NCBI RefSeq assembly: GCF_013410115.1
Contig: NZ_JACCCV010000001.1
Coordinates: forward strand, 1,488,001-1,552,000
Direction of reading: 5' to 3'
Source of the DNA: Tunturiibacter gelidiferens
Lineage (GTDB): Bacteria > Acidobacteriota > Terriglobia > Terriglobales > Acidobacteriaceae
DNA length: 64,000 nucleotides
This document shows, one piece after another, positions 43,631 through 52,879 of this stretch (the first letter of the stretch is position 1; the number at the start of each line of letters is the position of its first letter). Under the pieces are notes generated by a model. It was not told where the DNA came from. It was given only the letters and a program-made list of their open reading frames with translations, and made no database searches. The translations under genes and the position numbers were made by a program.

Positions 43631-44818
43631 ATGTTCCTGGCTATTGGACATGCGTTGATGATGTCGTTGACGATGGCCTGGGAGATTCTGTGGGCGTTGA
43701 TTCTTGGATTTCTGCTGTCGGCAGTGGTGCAGGCGGTGGTTTCGAAGGAGGAGATGTCGCGGCTGCTGCCGGACGACAGGCCGCGCACGATTGTGAAGGC
43801 GTGCGGGTTGGGGGCGGCGAGTTCTTCGTGCTCGTATGCGGCGGTGGCGCTGGCGAGGTCGATGTTCCGGAAGGGTGCGAACTTTACTTCTTCGATGGCC
43901 TTCCAGTTCGCTTCGACGAACCTGGTGATGGAGTTGGGAATTCTGTTGGCGGTGTTGATGGGCTGGAGGTTTACGCTGGCGGAGTTTGTGGGCGGACCGC
44001 TGATGATCTGGGTGCTGGTGCTGCTGTTTCGGATGTTGCTGCGGCCTGAGTGGGTGGAGGCGGCGCGGCGGCAGGCGGAGCTGGGGATTCAAGGTCGCAT
44101 GGAAGGGCATGCGGCGATGGATATGAGTCTGCATGAGGGGTCGCTGTGGGAGCGGGCTGCGTCGGAGAAGGGGCGAACGGCGATCAGCCACTTTTTCGTG
44201 ATGGACTGGGCGTCGCTGTGGCTGGATATTGCGGGAGGTCTGCTGATTTCCGGAGCGCTGGCGGCGTGGGTGCCGAAGCAGTTCTGGCAGGCGTTTTTCT
44301 TCGCGGGGCATCCGGTGTTGGCGAAGCTGTGGGGGCCGCTGGTGGGGCCGGCGGTGGCGGTGATCTCGTTTGTATGCTCGGTGGGCAATGTACCGCTGGC
44401 GGCGGTGCTGTGGAACGGCGGGATCAGCTTTGGTGGCGTGATTGCGTTTCTGTTTGCCGATCTGATTATTCTTCCGATCCTGAATATCTATCGCAAGTAC
44501 TACGGGTGGAAGATGAGCGCGTTTCTATTTGTCACGTTTTACGTGGCGATGGCGGCTGCAGCTTTCGTGGTGGAGCTTTTGTTTGGGGCGCTGCACCTGA
44601 TTCCGCAGCAGAGGGATGCGAGGGTGATGGAGGAGGCGATCTCGTGGAACTATACGACGTGGTTGAACATCGGATTTCTGGTAGTGGCGGGAGTGTTGGT
44701 GGTTAGATTTTTGAGGACAGGCGGGCCAGCGATGCTGCGAATGATGGGGAAGCCGCAGAAGGCGGGTGGGGATCACTCCCATTCTCATACTGCGGCGACT
44801 ATGGATGACCACGGATAA
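43631..44818 (+). CDS. ArsP-type permease (PF03773/DUF318), possible metal or organoarsenical exporter
   Basis: The 395-residue inner membrane protein has about ten helices. The signature GAASSSCSYAAVALARSMFR is present in the first half and CSVGNVPLAAVLWNGGISFG in the second, as in the ArsP/SO_0444 family. The C-terminus is His-rich (GGDHSHSHTAATMDDHG), fitting metal binding. Known members export organoarsenicals or Cu/Zn; the substrate here is unknown. The ATG at 43631 follows GGGGATGGA. Confidence 0.83.
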   Translation: MFLAIGHALMMSLTMAWEILWALILGFLLSAVVQAVVSKEEMSRLLPDDRPRTIVKACGLGAASSSCSYAAVALARSMFRKGANFTSSMAFQFASTNLVMELGILLAVLMGWRFTLAEFVGGPLMIWVLVLLFRMLLRPEWVEAARRQAELGIQGRMEGHAAMDMSLHEGSLWERAASEKGRTAISHFFVMDWASLWLDIAGGLLISGALAAWVPKQFWQAFFFAGHPVLAKLWGPLVGPAVAVISFVCSVGNVPLAAVLWNGGISFGGVIAFLFADLIILPILNIYRKYYGWKMSAFLFVTFYVAMAAAAFVVELLFGALHLIPQQRDARVMEEAISWNYTTWLNIGFLVVAGVLVVRFLRTGGPAMLRMMGKPQKAGGDHSHSHTAATMDDHG

Positions 44819-44891
44819 GGGCGTGCGAGACTCTTCTTATCCGCCTACCTTGGACCTGCTCTAGAACCTGTCGTTTCGGCGATCTTGCTGG

Positions 44892-45458
44892 CTATAGATA
44901 CCGCCTCACTCGATTGGAGTATTCGGAGTATTGTTGGCCGTAGTGACTTCTCAGGTATTGCTCTTCACGTGATACCTGGCGGTGGAATAGCCAGATGGCG
45001 GCGAGCAGATAGACCAGGAGAATCCAGTTTGAGAAGAGCAGGAATTGGCCCAGCAGGACCGAGGCAAAGGCCACGTAGATTGGGTTGCGGCTAAAGGCAA
45101 AGATGCCGGTGGTTACGAGTTTGTCCGGGTAGGCCTGGTCAATGCCAACGCGGAAGCTCTTCCCGAAGGAGATGAGACTCAGGAGTAGCAGGAGCAGACC
45201 CGCTAAACAGAGTAGGACTCCGATCAAGGAGGCTATTCGGGAGTGAAAGAGTTCTTGCCTGCTTACGGTTGGAAGATTGAATGCTGCGGCAAAGACGAGG
45301 TAGAAGTAGAAGAAGGCGAACGGCGGAATCAGGAAGTCTTTTTTGTCGATTTTGCCGAAGTTCATCGCCTGGATTCCTTTGCTTCTCATCAGCAGGACGC
45401 GGCTGCCTACCAGGCCAAGCAACAGCACAATGGTCAGAGGTCCGAAGTACTTTTGCAT
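44892..45458 (-). CDS. isoprenylcysteine carboxyl methyltransferase family protein
   Basis: The 188-residue membrane protein has five to six helices. The C-terminal SAM-binding signature of the ICMT/PEMT superfamily is visible: LVTTGIFAFSRNPIYVAF, then EEQYLRSHYGQQYSEYSNRV. Bacterial members methylate unknown small molecules or lipids. It lies 13 bp downstream of rsmE and may be co-transcribed with it. Confidence 0.8.
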   Translation of the reverse strand: MQKYFGPLTIVLLLGLVGSRVLLMRSKGIQAMNFGKIDKKDFLIPPFAFFYFYLVFAAAFNLPTVSRQELFHSRIASLIGVLLCLAGLLLLLLSLISFGKSFRVGIDQAYPDKLVTTGIFAFSRNPIYVAFASVLLGQFLLFSNWILLVYLLAAIWLFHRQVSREEQYLRSHYGQQYSEYSNRVRRYL

Positions 45459-45471
45459 GGAGGCCGTCCGT

Positions 45472-46194
45472 TCAGATGAGATGGGTGGAGGCGATGGCGA
45501 TGGCGGCGATGGCGGCGGTTTCGGCGCGGAGGATGCGGGGGCCTAGGGTGACGGGCTGCCATTGATGGGTGGTGAAGAGGCTCATCTCTTCGGGGGTCCA
45601 GCCGCCTTCGGGGCCGATGGCGAGGGCCGTGTCGGTCTCTCGTGAGGGGGTTGTCGCTTTGAGTGCGGCGGTTAGGGTGAGGGTTTGTTCGGTTTCGCTT
45701 AGAAGGATGCGGGTGGGGGAGTTCTCGTTTTCGAGGGCGGATTTCAGGGGAGTGGGGTCGGCGATCTCGGGGATGGTGGTGCGGCGGGATTGTTTGGAGG
45801 CTTCGAGGGTTATGCGGCGCCAGCGTTCGGCGCGTTTGAGGGCTGATTGGGCTAGGTGCTTTTCGGTGCGGCGGGCGAGGATGGGCGTGATCTTCGCGAT
45901 GCCCAGTTCGGTGGCTTTTTCGATGGCCCACTCCATGTGGTCGAACTTGAAGACGGCGAGGAGGAGATGGAGGGGGAGGGCGGCGTCGGAGGAGAGCTCT
46001 TCGTGGAGGGTGAAGAGGACTTCGTTGTCGGAGACGGTGAGGATCTCGGCGCGGTGGAGGAAGCCGTTGGAGACGATGTCGTAGATCTGGCCGGGTTCGG
46101 CGCGGAGAACGCGGGCGAGGTGGGCGGCCTGGTCGCCGGTGAGAGATGCGGTGGTGGCGGTCCAGGCGTCGGCGATCCAGCGGCGGCGGGTCAT
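45472..46194 (-). CDS. rsmE: 16S rRNA (uracil-1498-N3)-methyltransferase RsmE
   Basis: This SPOUT-fold methyltransferase has 240 aa. The N-terminal PUA-like domain contains HLARVLRAEPGQIYDIVSNG. The knotted SAM site reads LAIGPEGGWTPEE and LGPRILRAETAAIAAI, both highly diagnostic. FKFDHMEWAIEKATELGIAK lies between. A hairpin repeat and a 31-bp tandem repeat lie upstream. Confidence 0.93.
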   Translation of the reverse strand: MTRRRWIADAWTATTASLTGDQAAHLARVLRAEPGQIYDIVSNGFLHRAEILTVSDNEVLFTLHEELSSDAALPLHLLLAVFKFDHMEWAIEKATELGIAKITPILARRTEKHLAQSALKRAERWRRITLEASKQSRRTTIPEIADPTPLKSALENENSPTRILLSETEQTLTLTAALKATTPSRETDTALAIGPEGGWTPEEMSLFTTHQWQPVTLGPRILRAETAAIAAIAIASTHLI

Positions 46195-46253
46195 GGAGTT
46201 AGTTTATGGGTTGGTGGGTGGATTCTCACGGAGGGTTTGGGCGCTTCGGGCGA

Positions 46254-46300
46254 AATGCGGGGGTCCCTCCACTGCGCTGCGCTCCGGTCGGGATGACGGG
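46254..46300 (+). repeat. short-form copy of the hairpin repeat family
   Basis: AAATGCGGGGGTCCCTCCAC is followed by TGCGCTGCGCTCCGGTCGGG and ATGACGGG. The variable stem-loop of the long copies is missing. Confidence 0.7.
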
Positions 46301-46306
46301 ATTTGT

Positions 46307-46384
46307 GGTGCGTCCTAAAAGCAAGTCGTCGATTTGTGGGTGCGTCCTAAAAGCCAGTTGAGTCGGGTGGGTGCGTCCTAAAAG
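46307..46384 (+). repeat. tandem direct repeat, period 31-32 bp
   Basis: GGTGCGTCCTAAAAG occurs at 46307-46321, 46339-46353 and 46370-46384. The spacers between copies are similar to each other. It lies between rsmE and the next gene on the same strand and adjoins a hairpin repeat. Confidence 0.85.
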
Positions 46385-46415
46385 TTTATGGGCTGGTTCT
46401 CAAAGGTCAGTTAAG

Positions 46416-47015
46416 TCAGTTGGCGAGTTTGGAGGCGGGGGCGGGGATGGATTCGCTGGCGCGGCTGATCATCACCCCTTGTTGACCCTGGTGGTAGAGG
46501 TCGACGTTGAGAATGGCGGTGCGGCGGTGGTCCCATACGGCCTGGGTGACGGGGAAGTGGAGGAGGATCATGCCTTCGGCGGATTGGCCGGGGCTGATCA
46601 TGGTCTCGCGGAGGAGGGGCTCGGAGGCGAGGGGCTTGAGGGCGGGGAAGGTGGTGTAGAGGTTGGCGAAGTCGTCTTTTTCGACGGCGCTGGTGGTGAT
46701 CTCCTGACCGTCGCCGGTGGTGAGGGTGGCGGTGAAGTCTTTGAGGAAGAGGGGGAGGCGGAGGCCGTCGGTGATGCGGAGGGTGGTGAGGACGTAGAGG
46801 TCGTCCTGGCCCTGATCGTGGCCGACGAGGATGGATTCGCCTTTGAAGACGGTGTGGGCGGGGTAGATGGCGGTGTGGAGGATGTCGAGGTCGGCAGTTC
46901 TGCGCGGGGTGAAGCGCATGACCAGGGCGAGGGTGATGCCAAGGATCAGAAATGCCAGGAGGACCGGTGCCAGCAGGTTGCTTCGAGCGGGTTGGGCAAA
47001 CTTGAGGTCGGACAC
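46416..47015 (-). CDS. membrane-anchored protein of unknown function
   Basis: The 199-residue protein has one N-terminal helix (LLAPVLLAFLILGITLALVM) and an extracytoplasmic beta-rich domain. The domain contains two patterned stretches, VFKGESILVGHDQGQDDLYV and SPGQSAEGMILLHFPVTQAV. No family is recognised. It may be immunoglobulin-like, as in proteins with DUF4352-type folds. It lies downstream of the AI-2E transporter. Confidence 0.65.
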   Translation of the reverse strand: MSDLKFAQPARSNLLAPVLLAFLILGITLALVMRFTPRRTADLDILHTAIYPAHTVFKGESILVGHDQGQDDLYVLTTLRITDGLRLPLFLKDFTATLTTGDGQEITTSAVEKDDFANLYTTFPALKPLASEPLLRETMISPGQSAEGMILLHFPVTQAVWDHRRTAILNVDLYHQGQQGVMISRASESIPAPASKLAN

Positions 47016-47154
47016 TGGGATGAGAATAGCAAGGCTGGTTGGTTTTCAGAAGATTAAAAAAACTGAAATTTAACTTAATCGATTGCCCACAGGGGTTTGT
47101 AAGCCCTGATGGAGGTGAGAATGCGGGTTCTGAGGCTACTGGAGTTGGAGGCGG

Positions 47155-48273
47155 TCAGGGTCGGCCTTTTTGGACGGCGTACTCCTCGAGGAGAACGGTG
47201 ATGAGGGCGGCGGTGGGGACTGAGACGAGTGCGCCGACGATGCCAGCCAGGGCTGTGCCCAGAAGCAGGGCTACGAGGACGGTGAGGCCCATGAGGTTGA
47301 CGCTGGAACGCATGATGCGCGGGGTGAGGACGGCGTTTTCGATGTTGATGTAGATGGCGTAGAAGATGAGGACGCTGGCCATCTTGGTCCAGGAGTCGAG
47401 CGCGGCGACCCCGGCGGCGACGACGATGGTGATGACTCCGCCGGCGATGGGGATGATGTTGAAGAGGCCCATGAGGAAGCCGAGGAGGAGGAAGTATCGG
47501 ACGTGAAGGAGGCCGAAGACGATTGTGCTGGAGACTCCGAGGATGAGCATGAGGAGTCCCTGGCCGAGGAGCCACTTGCTGATCTTGCGCTCGGCTTTTT
47601 TGAGGGTGTTGTTGAGGCGGTGGCGTTCGGCGTCGGGGAAGAGGGAGAGGAAGAAGTGATAGGCGTGCTCGCCTTCGAGCATGAAGTAGATGCAGAGGAA
47701 GGCGGCGGTGAGGATATCGAAGAGGTGGGAGAGCCAGAGGGGGAGCGAGGTGACGAGATAGGAGGCGGTGGCGTCGAAGGCTCCGGCGGCGCGCTGGGCG
47801 ATGGAGTCGATGCCTAACTTATCGGCGAAGGGAATTCTTTTGACACGGGCGACGACTTCGGGGATGCGCTGGGGGAGTTCGGCGGAGAAGTTACGAAGGT
47901 CGCTGAGGACAGGCGGGAGGCCGGTGGTGAAGAAGACGGCGAGGACGAGTGCCACGGCAGCGATGAGAAGGACGATGGCGACGCCGCGGGAGGGCTGGTA
48001 GTTGCGGATCTTCAACTGCCGGATGCGCGTGACCGCGGGCATGAGGACGACGGCAAAGAGACCGCTGACATAGATGATCAGCAGCTCTTTCTGAAGGGTC
48101 CAGGCGAGGGCGAGCAGGAGGATGACGGCGAAGAAGAAGAGGATGTTGCCGCGTACCTGGGCGCGGGTTTTTTTCTCGTAGGGGGTGAGGTCGTCGGGTG
48201 TGGGGTTGGTCAGCCGGGTTCTCCTGTGGGTGCTGACGTTGAGATGCAGATAGTGTGCGCTTTCACTGCTCAC
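47155..48273 (-). CDS. AI-2E family transporter (PerM-like)
   Basis: The 372-residue membrane protein has eight helices in the AI-2E/PerM pattern. Two helices near the N-terminus are followed by a large cytoplasmic or periplasmic domain, then GLLHVRYFLLLGFLMGLFNI and IPIAGGVITIV. ENAVLTPRIMRSSVNLMGLT and GALVSVPTAALITVLLEE close the family signature. Members export AI-2 or exchange Na+/H+; the substrate is unproven here. The start is GTG 48273. Confidence 0.87.
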   Translation of the reverse strand: MSSESAHYLHLNVSTHRRTRLTNPTPDDLTPYEKKTRAQVRGNILFFFAVILLLALAWTLQKELLIIYVSGLFAVVLMPAVTRIRQLKIRNYQPSRGVAIVLLIAAVALVLAVFFTTGLPPVLSDLRNFSAELPQRIPEVVARVKRIPFADKLGIDSIAQRAAGAFDATASYLVTSLPLWLSHLFDILTAAFLCIYFMLEGEHAYHFFLSLFPDAERHRLNNTLKKAERKISKWLLGQGLLMLILGVSSTIVFGLLHVRYFLLLGFLMGLFNIIPIAGGVITIVVAAGVAALDSWTKMASVLIFYAIYINIENAVLTPRIMRSSVNLMGLTVLVALLLGTALAGIVGALVSVPTAALITVLLEEYAVQKGRP

Positions 48274-48322
48274 GTGCGGGAGTGCGGAGTTTGAGTCTGG
48301 GTTTGGGGGGGAGAAGCGGCGA

Positions 48323-48919
48323 CTAGAGCCTCTTTTCAGCTAAAGCGCGGAGGAGGGCTTCGACGGTTTGGGTGGGGGTCTGGTCGGTGGTGGCGATGGT
48401 GAGGCCGGCCATGCGGCGGTAGAGGGGGTGGCGGCGCTCGAAGCGGAGTTGGGCGGCGGCGGGGTCTTCGAGGACTGGCCGCGCGATGTCCTGCAGCATG
48501 CAGCGGTCGAAGAGGGTGGGGAAGGGTGCGTCGAGGAAGATGGTGAAGGTGGCGGGGGTCTGCTCGAGGAGGAGGCGGTTGGTGAGGTCTTCGGGGGTTC
48601 CGCCGCCGAGGGCGAGGACGATGTTGCTGTAACCGAGGGCGGAGGCGAGGGCGGTGGATTCGAGGCGGCGGAAGCGGGCTTCGCCGTGCTGCTCGAAGAG
48701 CTGGGGGATGGTGGCGTTGGTGCGGGACTCGAGGTGGGCGTCGAGATCGAGGAAGTTCCAGCCGATGCGGGCGGCGAGGAGGCGTCCGATGGTGGATTTG
48801 CCTGCTCCCATGAAGCCGGTGAGGACGAGACGTTTGAGGTGGGCTGGGGCTTCGGTCATGGTTTCGGTTTGGGGCTTGGATTCTGTTTTGGTTTGGGTTT
48901 CGGGTTCGGTGGACGTCAT
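48323..48919 (-). CDS. aroK: shikimate kinase
   Basis: This enzyme phosphorylates shikimate in aromatic amino acid synthesis. The P-loop is GFMGAGKST. The shikimate-binding DLDAHLESR, FRRLESTAL, and LALGGGTPED follow, all typical. It has 198 aa including a Thr/Glu/Gln-rich N-terminal tail of about 25 residues before the domain. The ATG follows AAGGAGAGGCA. A hairpin lies about 45 bp upstream (48963-48991). Confidence 0.92.
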   Translation of the reverse strand: MTSTEPETQTKTESKPQTETMTEAPAHLKRLVLTGFMGAGKSTIGRLLAARIGWNFLDLDAHLESRTNATIPQLFEQHGEARFRRLESTALASALGYSNIVLALGGGTPEDLTNRLLLEQTPATFTIFLDAPFPTLFDRCMLQDIARPVLEDPAAAQLRFERRHPLYRRMAGLTIATTDQTPTQTVEALLRALAEKRL

Positions 48920-48962
48920 TGCCTCTCCTTAGTGTGCCTGTCAACGTGTGCAGAAGACGAAA

Positions 48963-48991
48963 GAGCCGCAACCTGGTGTGGGTTGCGGCTC
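48963..48991 (-). terminator. 11-bp stem hairpin upstream of aroK, terminator or leader structure
   Basis: GAGCCGCAACC and GGTTGCGGCTC are exact complements around a 7-nt loop. On the minus strand the stem is followed by TTTCGTCTTCT, a poor T-run. It could end the transcript of the small membrane gene at 49189-49425, or act in the aroK leader. Confidence 0.55.
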
Positions 48992-49188
48992 GGGAAGGTC
49001 GAAGACTCTGAAGTTTTTTAGGTGTTTTCAGAGATGCATGCGAGGACTCCACTGGCCGCTGGATGGCGCCAATAGGAGCAGGTAAAAAAGGCGAACTGGA
49101 AGCGGCTCGACATGCTGGTTGGAGGATACACCGGAGGTTTGGGGGATTGCAAGGGGTTGAAGCGTTCGGTTAGTGGATCAGTTTGAAA

Positions 49189-49425
49189 TCATTCCTTGTG
49201 GAAGACCATGAGGACCACAAACGCAACAAAAATCAAAATCGAGATTGGTATGGCTGACCACCACTTATTACCTTGCCTTGAGGCCATCCAGCCAAATAAT
49301 GCCGCGAACACGGCGAATATCCATCCAAATGGAAGATTGCCAATCATGAATGGCGACACGATAAATACACCGAGGAGGAGGATTGCAGCTATCCCAAGTT
49401 TTGTTGGGCGTCTCATTCCAGTCAT
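49189..49425 (-). CDS. small membrane protein
   Basis: The 78-residue protein has two or three hydrophobic helices (LGIAAILLLGVFIVSPFMIG, GWIFAVFAALFGWMAS, and IPISILIFVAFVVLMVF) with short basic loops. GAGAG lies upstream of the ATG. No family is recognised. Confidence 0.55.
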   Translation of the reverse strand: MTGMRRPTKLGIAAILLLGVFIVSPFMIGNLPFGWIFAVFAALFGWMASRQGNKWWSAIPISILIFVAFVVLMVFHKE

Positions 49426-49505
49426 ACTCTCATGCGGTTAGACCTTCTACAAGATCGTCGACCATCTACATGTGACAACAGAAGGACAGGCAACAGCAAA
49501 GACAG

Positions 49506-49573
49506 AATGCGGGGGTCTCTCCACTTCGCGACGGACGATGAGACTGTCCGTCGCTTCGGTCGAGATGACGATT
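49506..49573 (+). repeat. hairpin repeat copy with perfect stem
   Basis: ATGCGGGGGTCTCTCCACTT is followed by stem GCGACGGAC, loop GATGAGACT and arm GTCCGTCGC (9/9 complementary), then TTCGGTCGAGATGACGA. The loop is identical to the copy at 43476, although the stem is different. Confidence 0.8.
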
Positions 49574-49678
49574 TCTGGGGTGTTCTTGGATGTTGAGGGT
49601 GTTGAGGCTGTCTTGGGTGTTCGGGGAGTCGTTCGAGGTGTTGTGGGATTGCTGGGGGCTGGGAGTGTTCTTAGGGTG

Positions 49679-50002
49679 TTATGGAGTTGGTTCGGTGGAG
49701 GGTGCGATGGGTTTGCCCCATTCTTCGCTCAGATCTTTCCAGGTCGGATTTTGCGCGACAATCAGCCGGATCTTTTTGATGCGAGACCAGCGTTTGAGCT
49801 GTTTCTCCCTTGCAATGGCGGTGCTGATTTCGGTGTAGCGCTCGAAGTAGACGAGTTTTTCGATCTTGTACTTCGAGGTAAAACTGCCTTCGTATCTCCC
49901 TGCTTGGTGTTGGCTGGTGCGGAGTTGGATTTTGGTCGTGACGCCTATGTAGAGTTTTTGAAAGGTGCTGGAGAGGATGTATACGTAGGCTTGCTCGACC
50001 AT
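49679..50002 (-). CDS. GIY-YIG nuclease-superfamily protein (UPF0213-like)
   Basis: The 107-residue product begins MVEQAYVYILSSTFQKLYIG, containing the YVYIL and KLYIG halves of the GIY-YIG motif. RTSQHQAGRYEGSFTSKYK and a catalytic-type Glu in TAIAREKQLKRWSRIKK follow. Stand-alone proteins of this kind are common in bacteria and their role, often proposed in DNA processing, is unclear. ATG 50002 is used. The frame open upstream to 50119 runs into the hairpin repeat. Confidence 0.82.
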   Translation of the reverse strand: MVEQAYVYILSSTFQKLYIGVTTKIQLRTSQHQAGRYEGSFTSKYKIEKLVYFERYTEISTAIAREKQLKRWSRIKKIRLIVAQNPTWKDLSEEWGKPIAPSTEPTP

Positions 50003-50049
50003 AGCTGGATTATTGCAGGGGGCGGTGGAGAACAGGCAACAGCAAGAGC

Positions 50050-50167
50050 GAAATGCGGGGGGTTTTGACGGATACCGCGACATGAATCGGTTCGCTGCAA
50101 CTGAGAGCTGTGGCCGCAATCCACTTCGCGACGCACGATGAGACTGTCCGTCGCTTCGGTCGAGATG
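50050..50167 (+). repeat. interrupted copy of the hairpin repeat family
   Basis: The 5' part (GCGAAATGCGGGG) at about 50051 is separated by some 45 bp of unrelated sequence from the rest (TCCACTTCGCGACGCACGAT followed by GAGACTGTCCGTCGCTTCGG). The stem GCGACGCAC/GTCCGTCGC has one mismatch. Confidence 0.65.
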
Positions 50168-50240
50168 ACAAAGTTTTTGGAGGCGGTGGATTCCGAAGAC
50201 AGCGTTGGACGCACGTCGGAGTGGAAACGGCGGGTGAGGG

Positions 50241-52679
50241 TTACTCGTAGCGTAAGGCTTCCATCGGTTCTATCTGGGTAGCGCGGCGGGCAGGGATGCC
50301 ACTGGCGATGAGGACGACTGATGCGAGGATGGCGACAGCGATGAGGAGGGGACCGGCGCTTTGGTCGGTTGATGTGGCCCAGTGGGCCAGACTTTTTTGC
50401 AGGAGGATGGAGAGTAAGACTCCGAGGGCGACGCCCATGCCGACGCTGGTGGTTGCCGAGCGCACGACCAGCTCGAGAACGCTGCTGCGGGGCGCGCCCA
50501 GGGCCATGCGAATGCCGAACTCGTTGGTGCGTTGCGAGACGGTGTAGGAGACCACGCTGTAGAGACCGACGGCCGCGAGGAGGAGAGCGAGAATGGCGAA
50601 TCCGGCGAATAGCCAGGAGAGGAGCTGACCCTGGGCGTACTCGGGTTGGGTGCTGATCCAGTGGTCGAGGTCTCTGACCTGTGCGCCTATCTGTTGATCG
50701 TGATCGATGGAGGCTATCTGCTGGGCGATGGTGTGGAGCATGGCGGTGGGGGAGCCATCTGTCCGGACGAGGAATTGGGTGTATTGCCACATGGCGAGGG
50801 GATAGGGGACGAAGGCCTCCGGTACCACTGGATTCTTCAAGCCATCGTCGAGCTTGTCTTCGATGACGCCTATGATTTGAAGCCAGTCTCCTGCGTGGGG
50901 CTGAGTGGTCACGTAGGGCGGTGCGTTTTTGAGAGCCACCATCTGGATGGAGTGGCCGATGGCATCGCCGTTGGGGAAGTACTTGTGGGCGAGGGTCTGG
51001 TTGATGATTGCGACGGTGTTGGCGTTGTGGTTCTCGGCTTCGGTCCAGAGCCGGCCCTGGAGGAGGGAGATTTTGAGCAGCGGGAAGTAGCCTTCACCTA
51101 CAAAGTTGAGCCTGGCAGTGCGGTCCTGGGAGGAGGGCTGGCCTAAGAGTTCGATTGGCGTGTTGAGGCCGTTGTTCGGGGGCGTGGCGTTGGCAGAGAT
51201 GGCGACCATGTTAACGCCCGGGATCTCGGCGACTTTGTTGCGAAGCAGTTCCACGTAGGCGAGGCGGGCGGTGAGGGTCGAGTAGGCGGACTCGCGCAGT
51301 GGAATGCCGATCGACATGGTGTGATGCGGGTCGTATCCGAGGCGGGTGTGGGCGAGTTTGAGAAAGCTTTGAACGGCTGCTCCGGCGGCGGACAAGAGCA
51401 GAAGGGTAAGAGCGATCTGACCTGCGATGAGCGCGTTGTGGAGCGTTCGGCCGCTGACGGTGCCGGCGACTTTGCGTGTGCCGGTCTGCATGGCCTCGCG
51501 AACATCGGGCCGGGAAAGACGCAGGGCGGGCCACAGGCCAAAGAGGATGCCAGTGAGCAGCGCAACGGTGACCGAGAAGCACAAGACGGGGAGGTTGATG
51601 GCGAAGGCGGCCTCGTGGGGGAAGGAGTACTCGGGAAGCAGCGCGACGATGCCTGCCAGGAGTTTGTAAGCGAGAAGCACACCGAGGGCGGCGCCGGTGA
51701 TTGAGAGGAGCAAGGCTTCGGTAAGGAGTTGGCGGACGATGCGGACCCGAGAGGCACCGATGGCGGCGCGGACGGCAAACTCATGCTCGCGTGCGACCCC
51801 GCGGGCGAGAAGAAGGATCGACACGTTGCCGCAACCGATGGCGAGGAGCAGGAGCACGGCACCGAAGAGGAGCGCGAGGGAGGGGCCGATCGCTTTCATG
51901 AACTGATCGTTGAGGCCGATGACGGTAAGAGGGCCCGGGTTGACGGGAAAGTTACGTGGCGTTTCCTTTTCGAACTGGGTGATAAGGCCTTGCATCTGCT
52001 GTTCGGCGAGGTGGTGGCTGACTCCGGGTTTGAGGCGGGCCTCGACTTCGTTGGAGTCGGTGCCTGGAACTATCTTCATGGGGAGATAGACATCGGCGTC
52101 GCTCCAGGTAAATCTCTTTGCGGTAACGCCGACTACGCTGTAGGGCTGGTGATCCAGTTGAATGATCTTGCCGATGATGGTGGGGTCGCCGTTGAAGCGG
52201 CGCTGCCAGAACTTGTAGCTGAGCACGACGACGGGTTGCGGATCGTGGCCGTCGATTGCGTCGGAGGGGAGAAGTTCCCGGCCGAGCAGAGCGGGCACGC
52301 CGAAGAAGTTGAAGGAGTTGGCGCTCATCTGGCTGCCCTGAACGTCTTCGGGCAGGTCGCTTCCGGTGATGGTCATGCGTTTGAAGCTTAGGAGGATCGT
52401 GTCTTCGATCGCAGGAACCTGGCGGAGTTGTTGCCACTGGGTGGAGGTCAACTGGACGGGGTAGTAACCGCCGGCCGTGGCGCCGCCGAGGGCGAAGTGC
52501 ACCATGCGGTCGGGTGCGGCGTAGGGGTAGGGGTTCATCACGACTCCCCAGACGACGCTAAAGACGGCGGAGGTGGCTGCGATTCCGCAGGCGAGAGAGA
52601 GGATGGCGGTGGCTGCGAAGCCGGGGCTCTTCAGGAGCTGGCGTAGGGCATAGCGCAGGTCTTGGACGAGAGATCTCAT
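50241..52679 (-). CDS. MacB-like ABC transporter permease without ATPase (acidobacterial ADOP type)
   Basis: The 812-residue protein starts with LVQDLRYALRQLLKSPGFAA, the hallmark of acidobacterial duplicated orphan permeases. It has two copies of the MacB periplasmic core plus FtsX helices. The first FtsX block is near VARGVAREHEFAVRAAIGAS, and the second near TVSQRTNEFGIRMALGAPRS. No ABC ATPase gene is next to it. It is likely an exporter or mechanotransmission subunit in the inner membrane; substrate and ATPase partner are unknown. Confidence 0.9.
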   Translation of the reverse strand: MRSLVQDLRYALRQLLKSPGFAATAILSLACGIAATSAVFSVVWGVVMNPYPYAAPDRMVHFALGGATAGGYYPVQLTSTQWQQLRQVPAIEDTILLSFKRMTITGSDLPEDVQGSQMSANSFNFFGVPALLGRELLPSDAIDGHDPQPVVVLSYKFWQRRFNGDPTIIGKIIQLDHQPYSVVGVTAKRFTWSDADVYLPMKIVPGTDSNEVEARLKPGVSHHLAEQQMQGLITQFEKETPRNFPVNPGPLTVIGLNDQFMKAIGPSLALLFGAVLLLLAIGCGNVSILLLARGVAREHEFAVRAAIGASRVRIVRQLLTEALLLSITGAALGVLLAYKLLAGIVALLPEYSFPHEAAFAINLPVLCFSVTVALLTGILFGLWPALRLSRPDVREAMQTGTRKVAGTVSGRTLHNALIAGQIALTLLLLSAAGAAVQSFLKLAHTRLGYDPHHTMSIGIPLRESAYSTLTARLAYVELLRNKVAEIPGVNMVAISANATPPNNGLNTPIELLGQPSSQDRTARLNFVGEGYFPLLKISLLQGRLWTEAENHNANTVAIINQTLAHKYFPNGDAIGHSIQMVALKNAPPYVTTQPHAGDWLQIIGVIEDKLDDGLKNPVVPEAFVPYPLAMWQYTQFLVRTDGSPTAMLHTIAQQIASIDHDQQIGAQVRDLDHWISTQPEYAQGQLLSWLFAGFAILALLLAAVGLYSVVSYTVSQRTNEFGIRMALGAPRSSVLELVVRSATTSVGMGVALGVLLSILLQKSLAHWATSTDQSAGPLLIAVAILASVVLIASGIPARRATQIEPMEALRYE

Positions 52680-52879
52680 GCAGACTCCAGCGGAGCAGCG
52701 ATTGAACTTATCGGTGTTGGAGCATGCGAATGCCCAAATCGGGGAGTTCTATTCGAGTCAACTATATGGGTGTTTTGTTGGTTTTGGGGGTTTGCGGTGC
52801 GTGATTTGTTCGGGGACGATGTCCGTAAATGGACGAGCGCGTCCACGGATGTACAGGGTAGCCGGGTGGGCGTGAGGGC

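Noticed and set aside
49472..50068. Long plus-strand frame across the GIY-YIG gene
   Set aside because: It reads through a hairpin repeat and the complement of a recognised gene, and has no family character.
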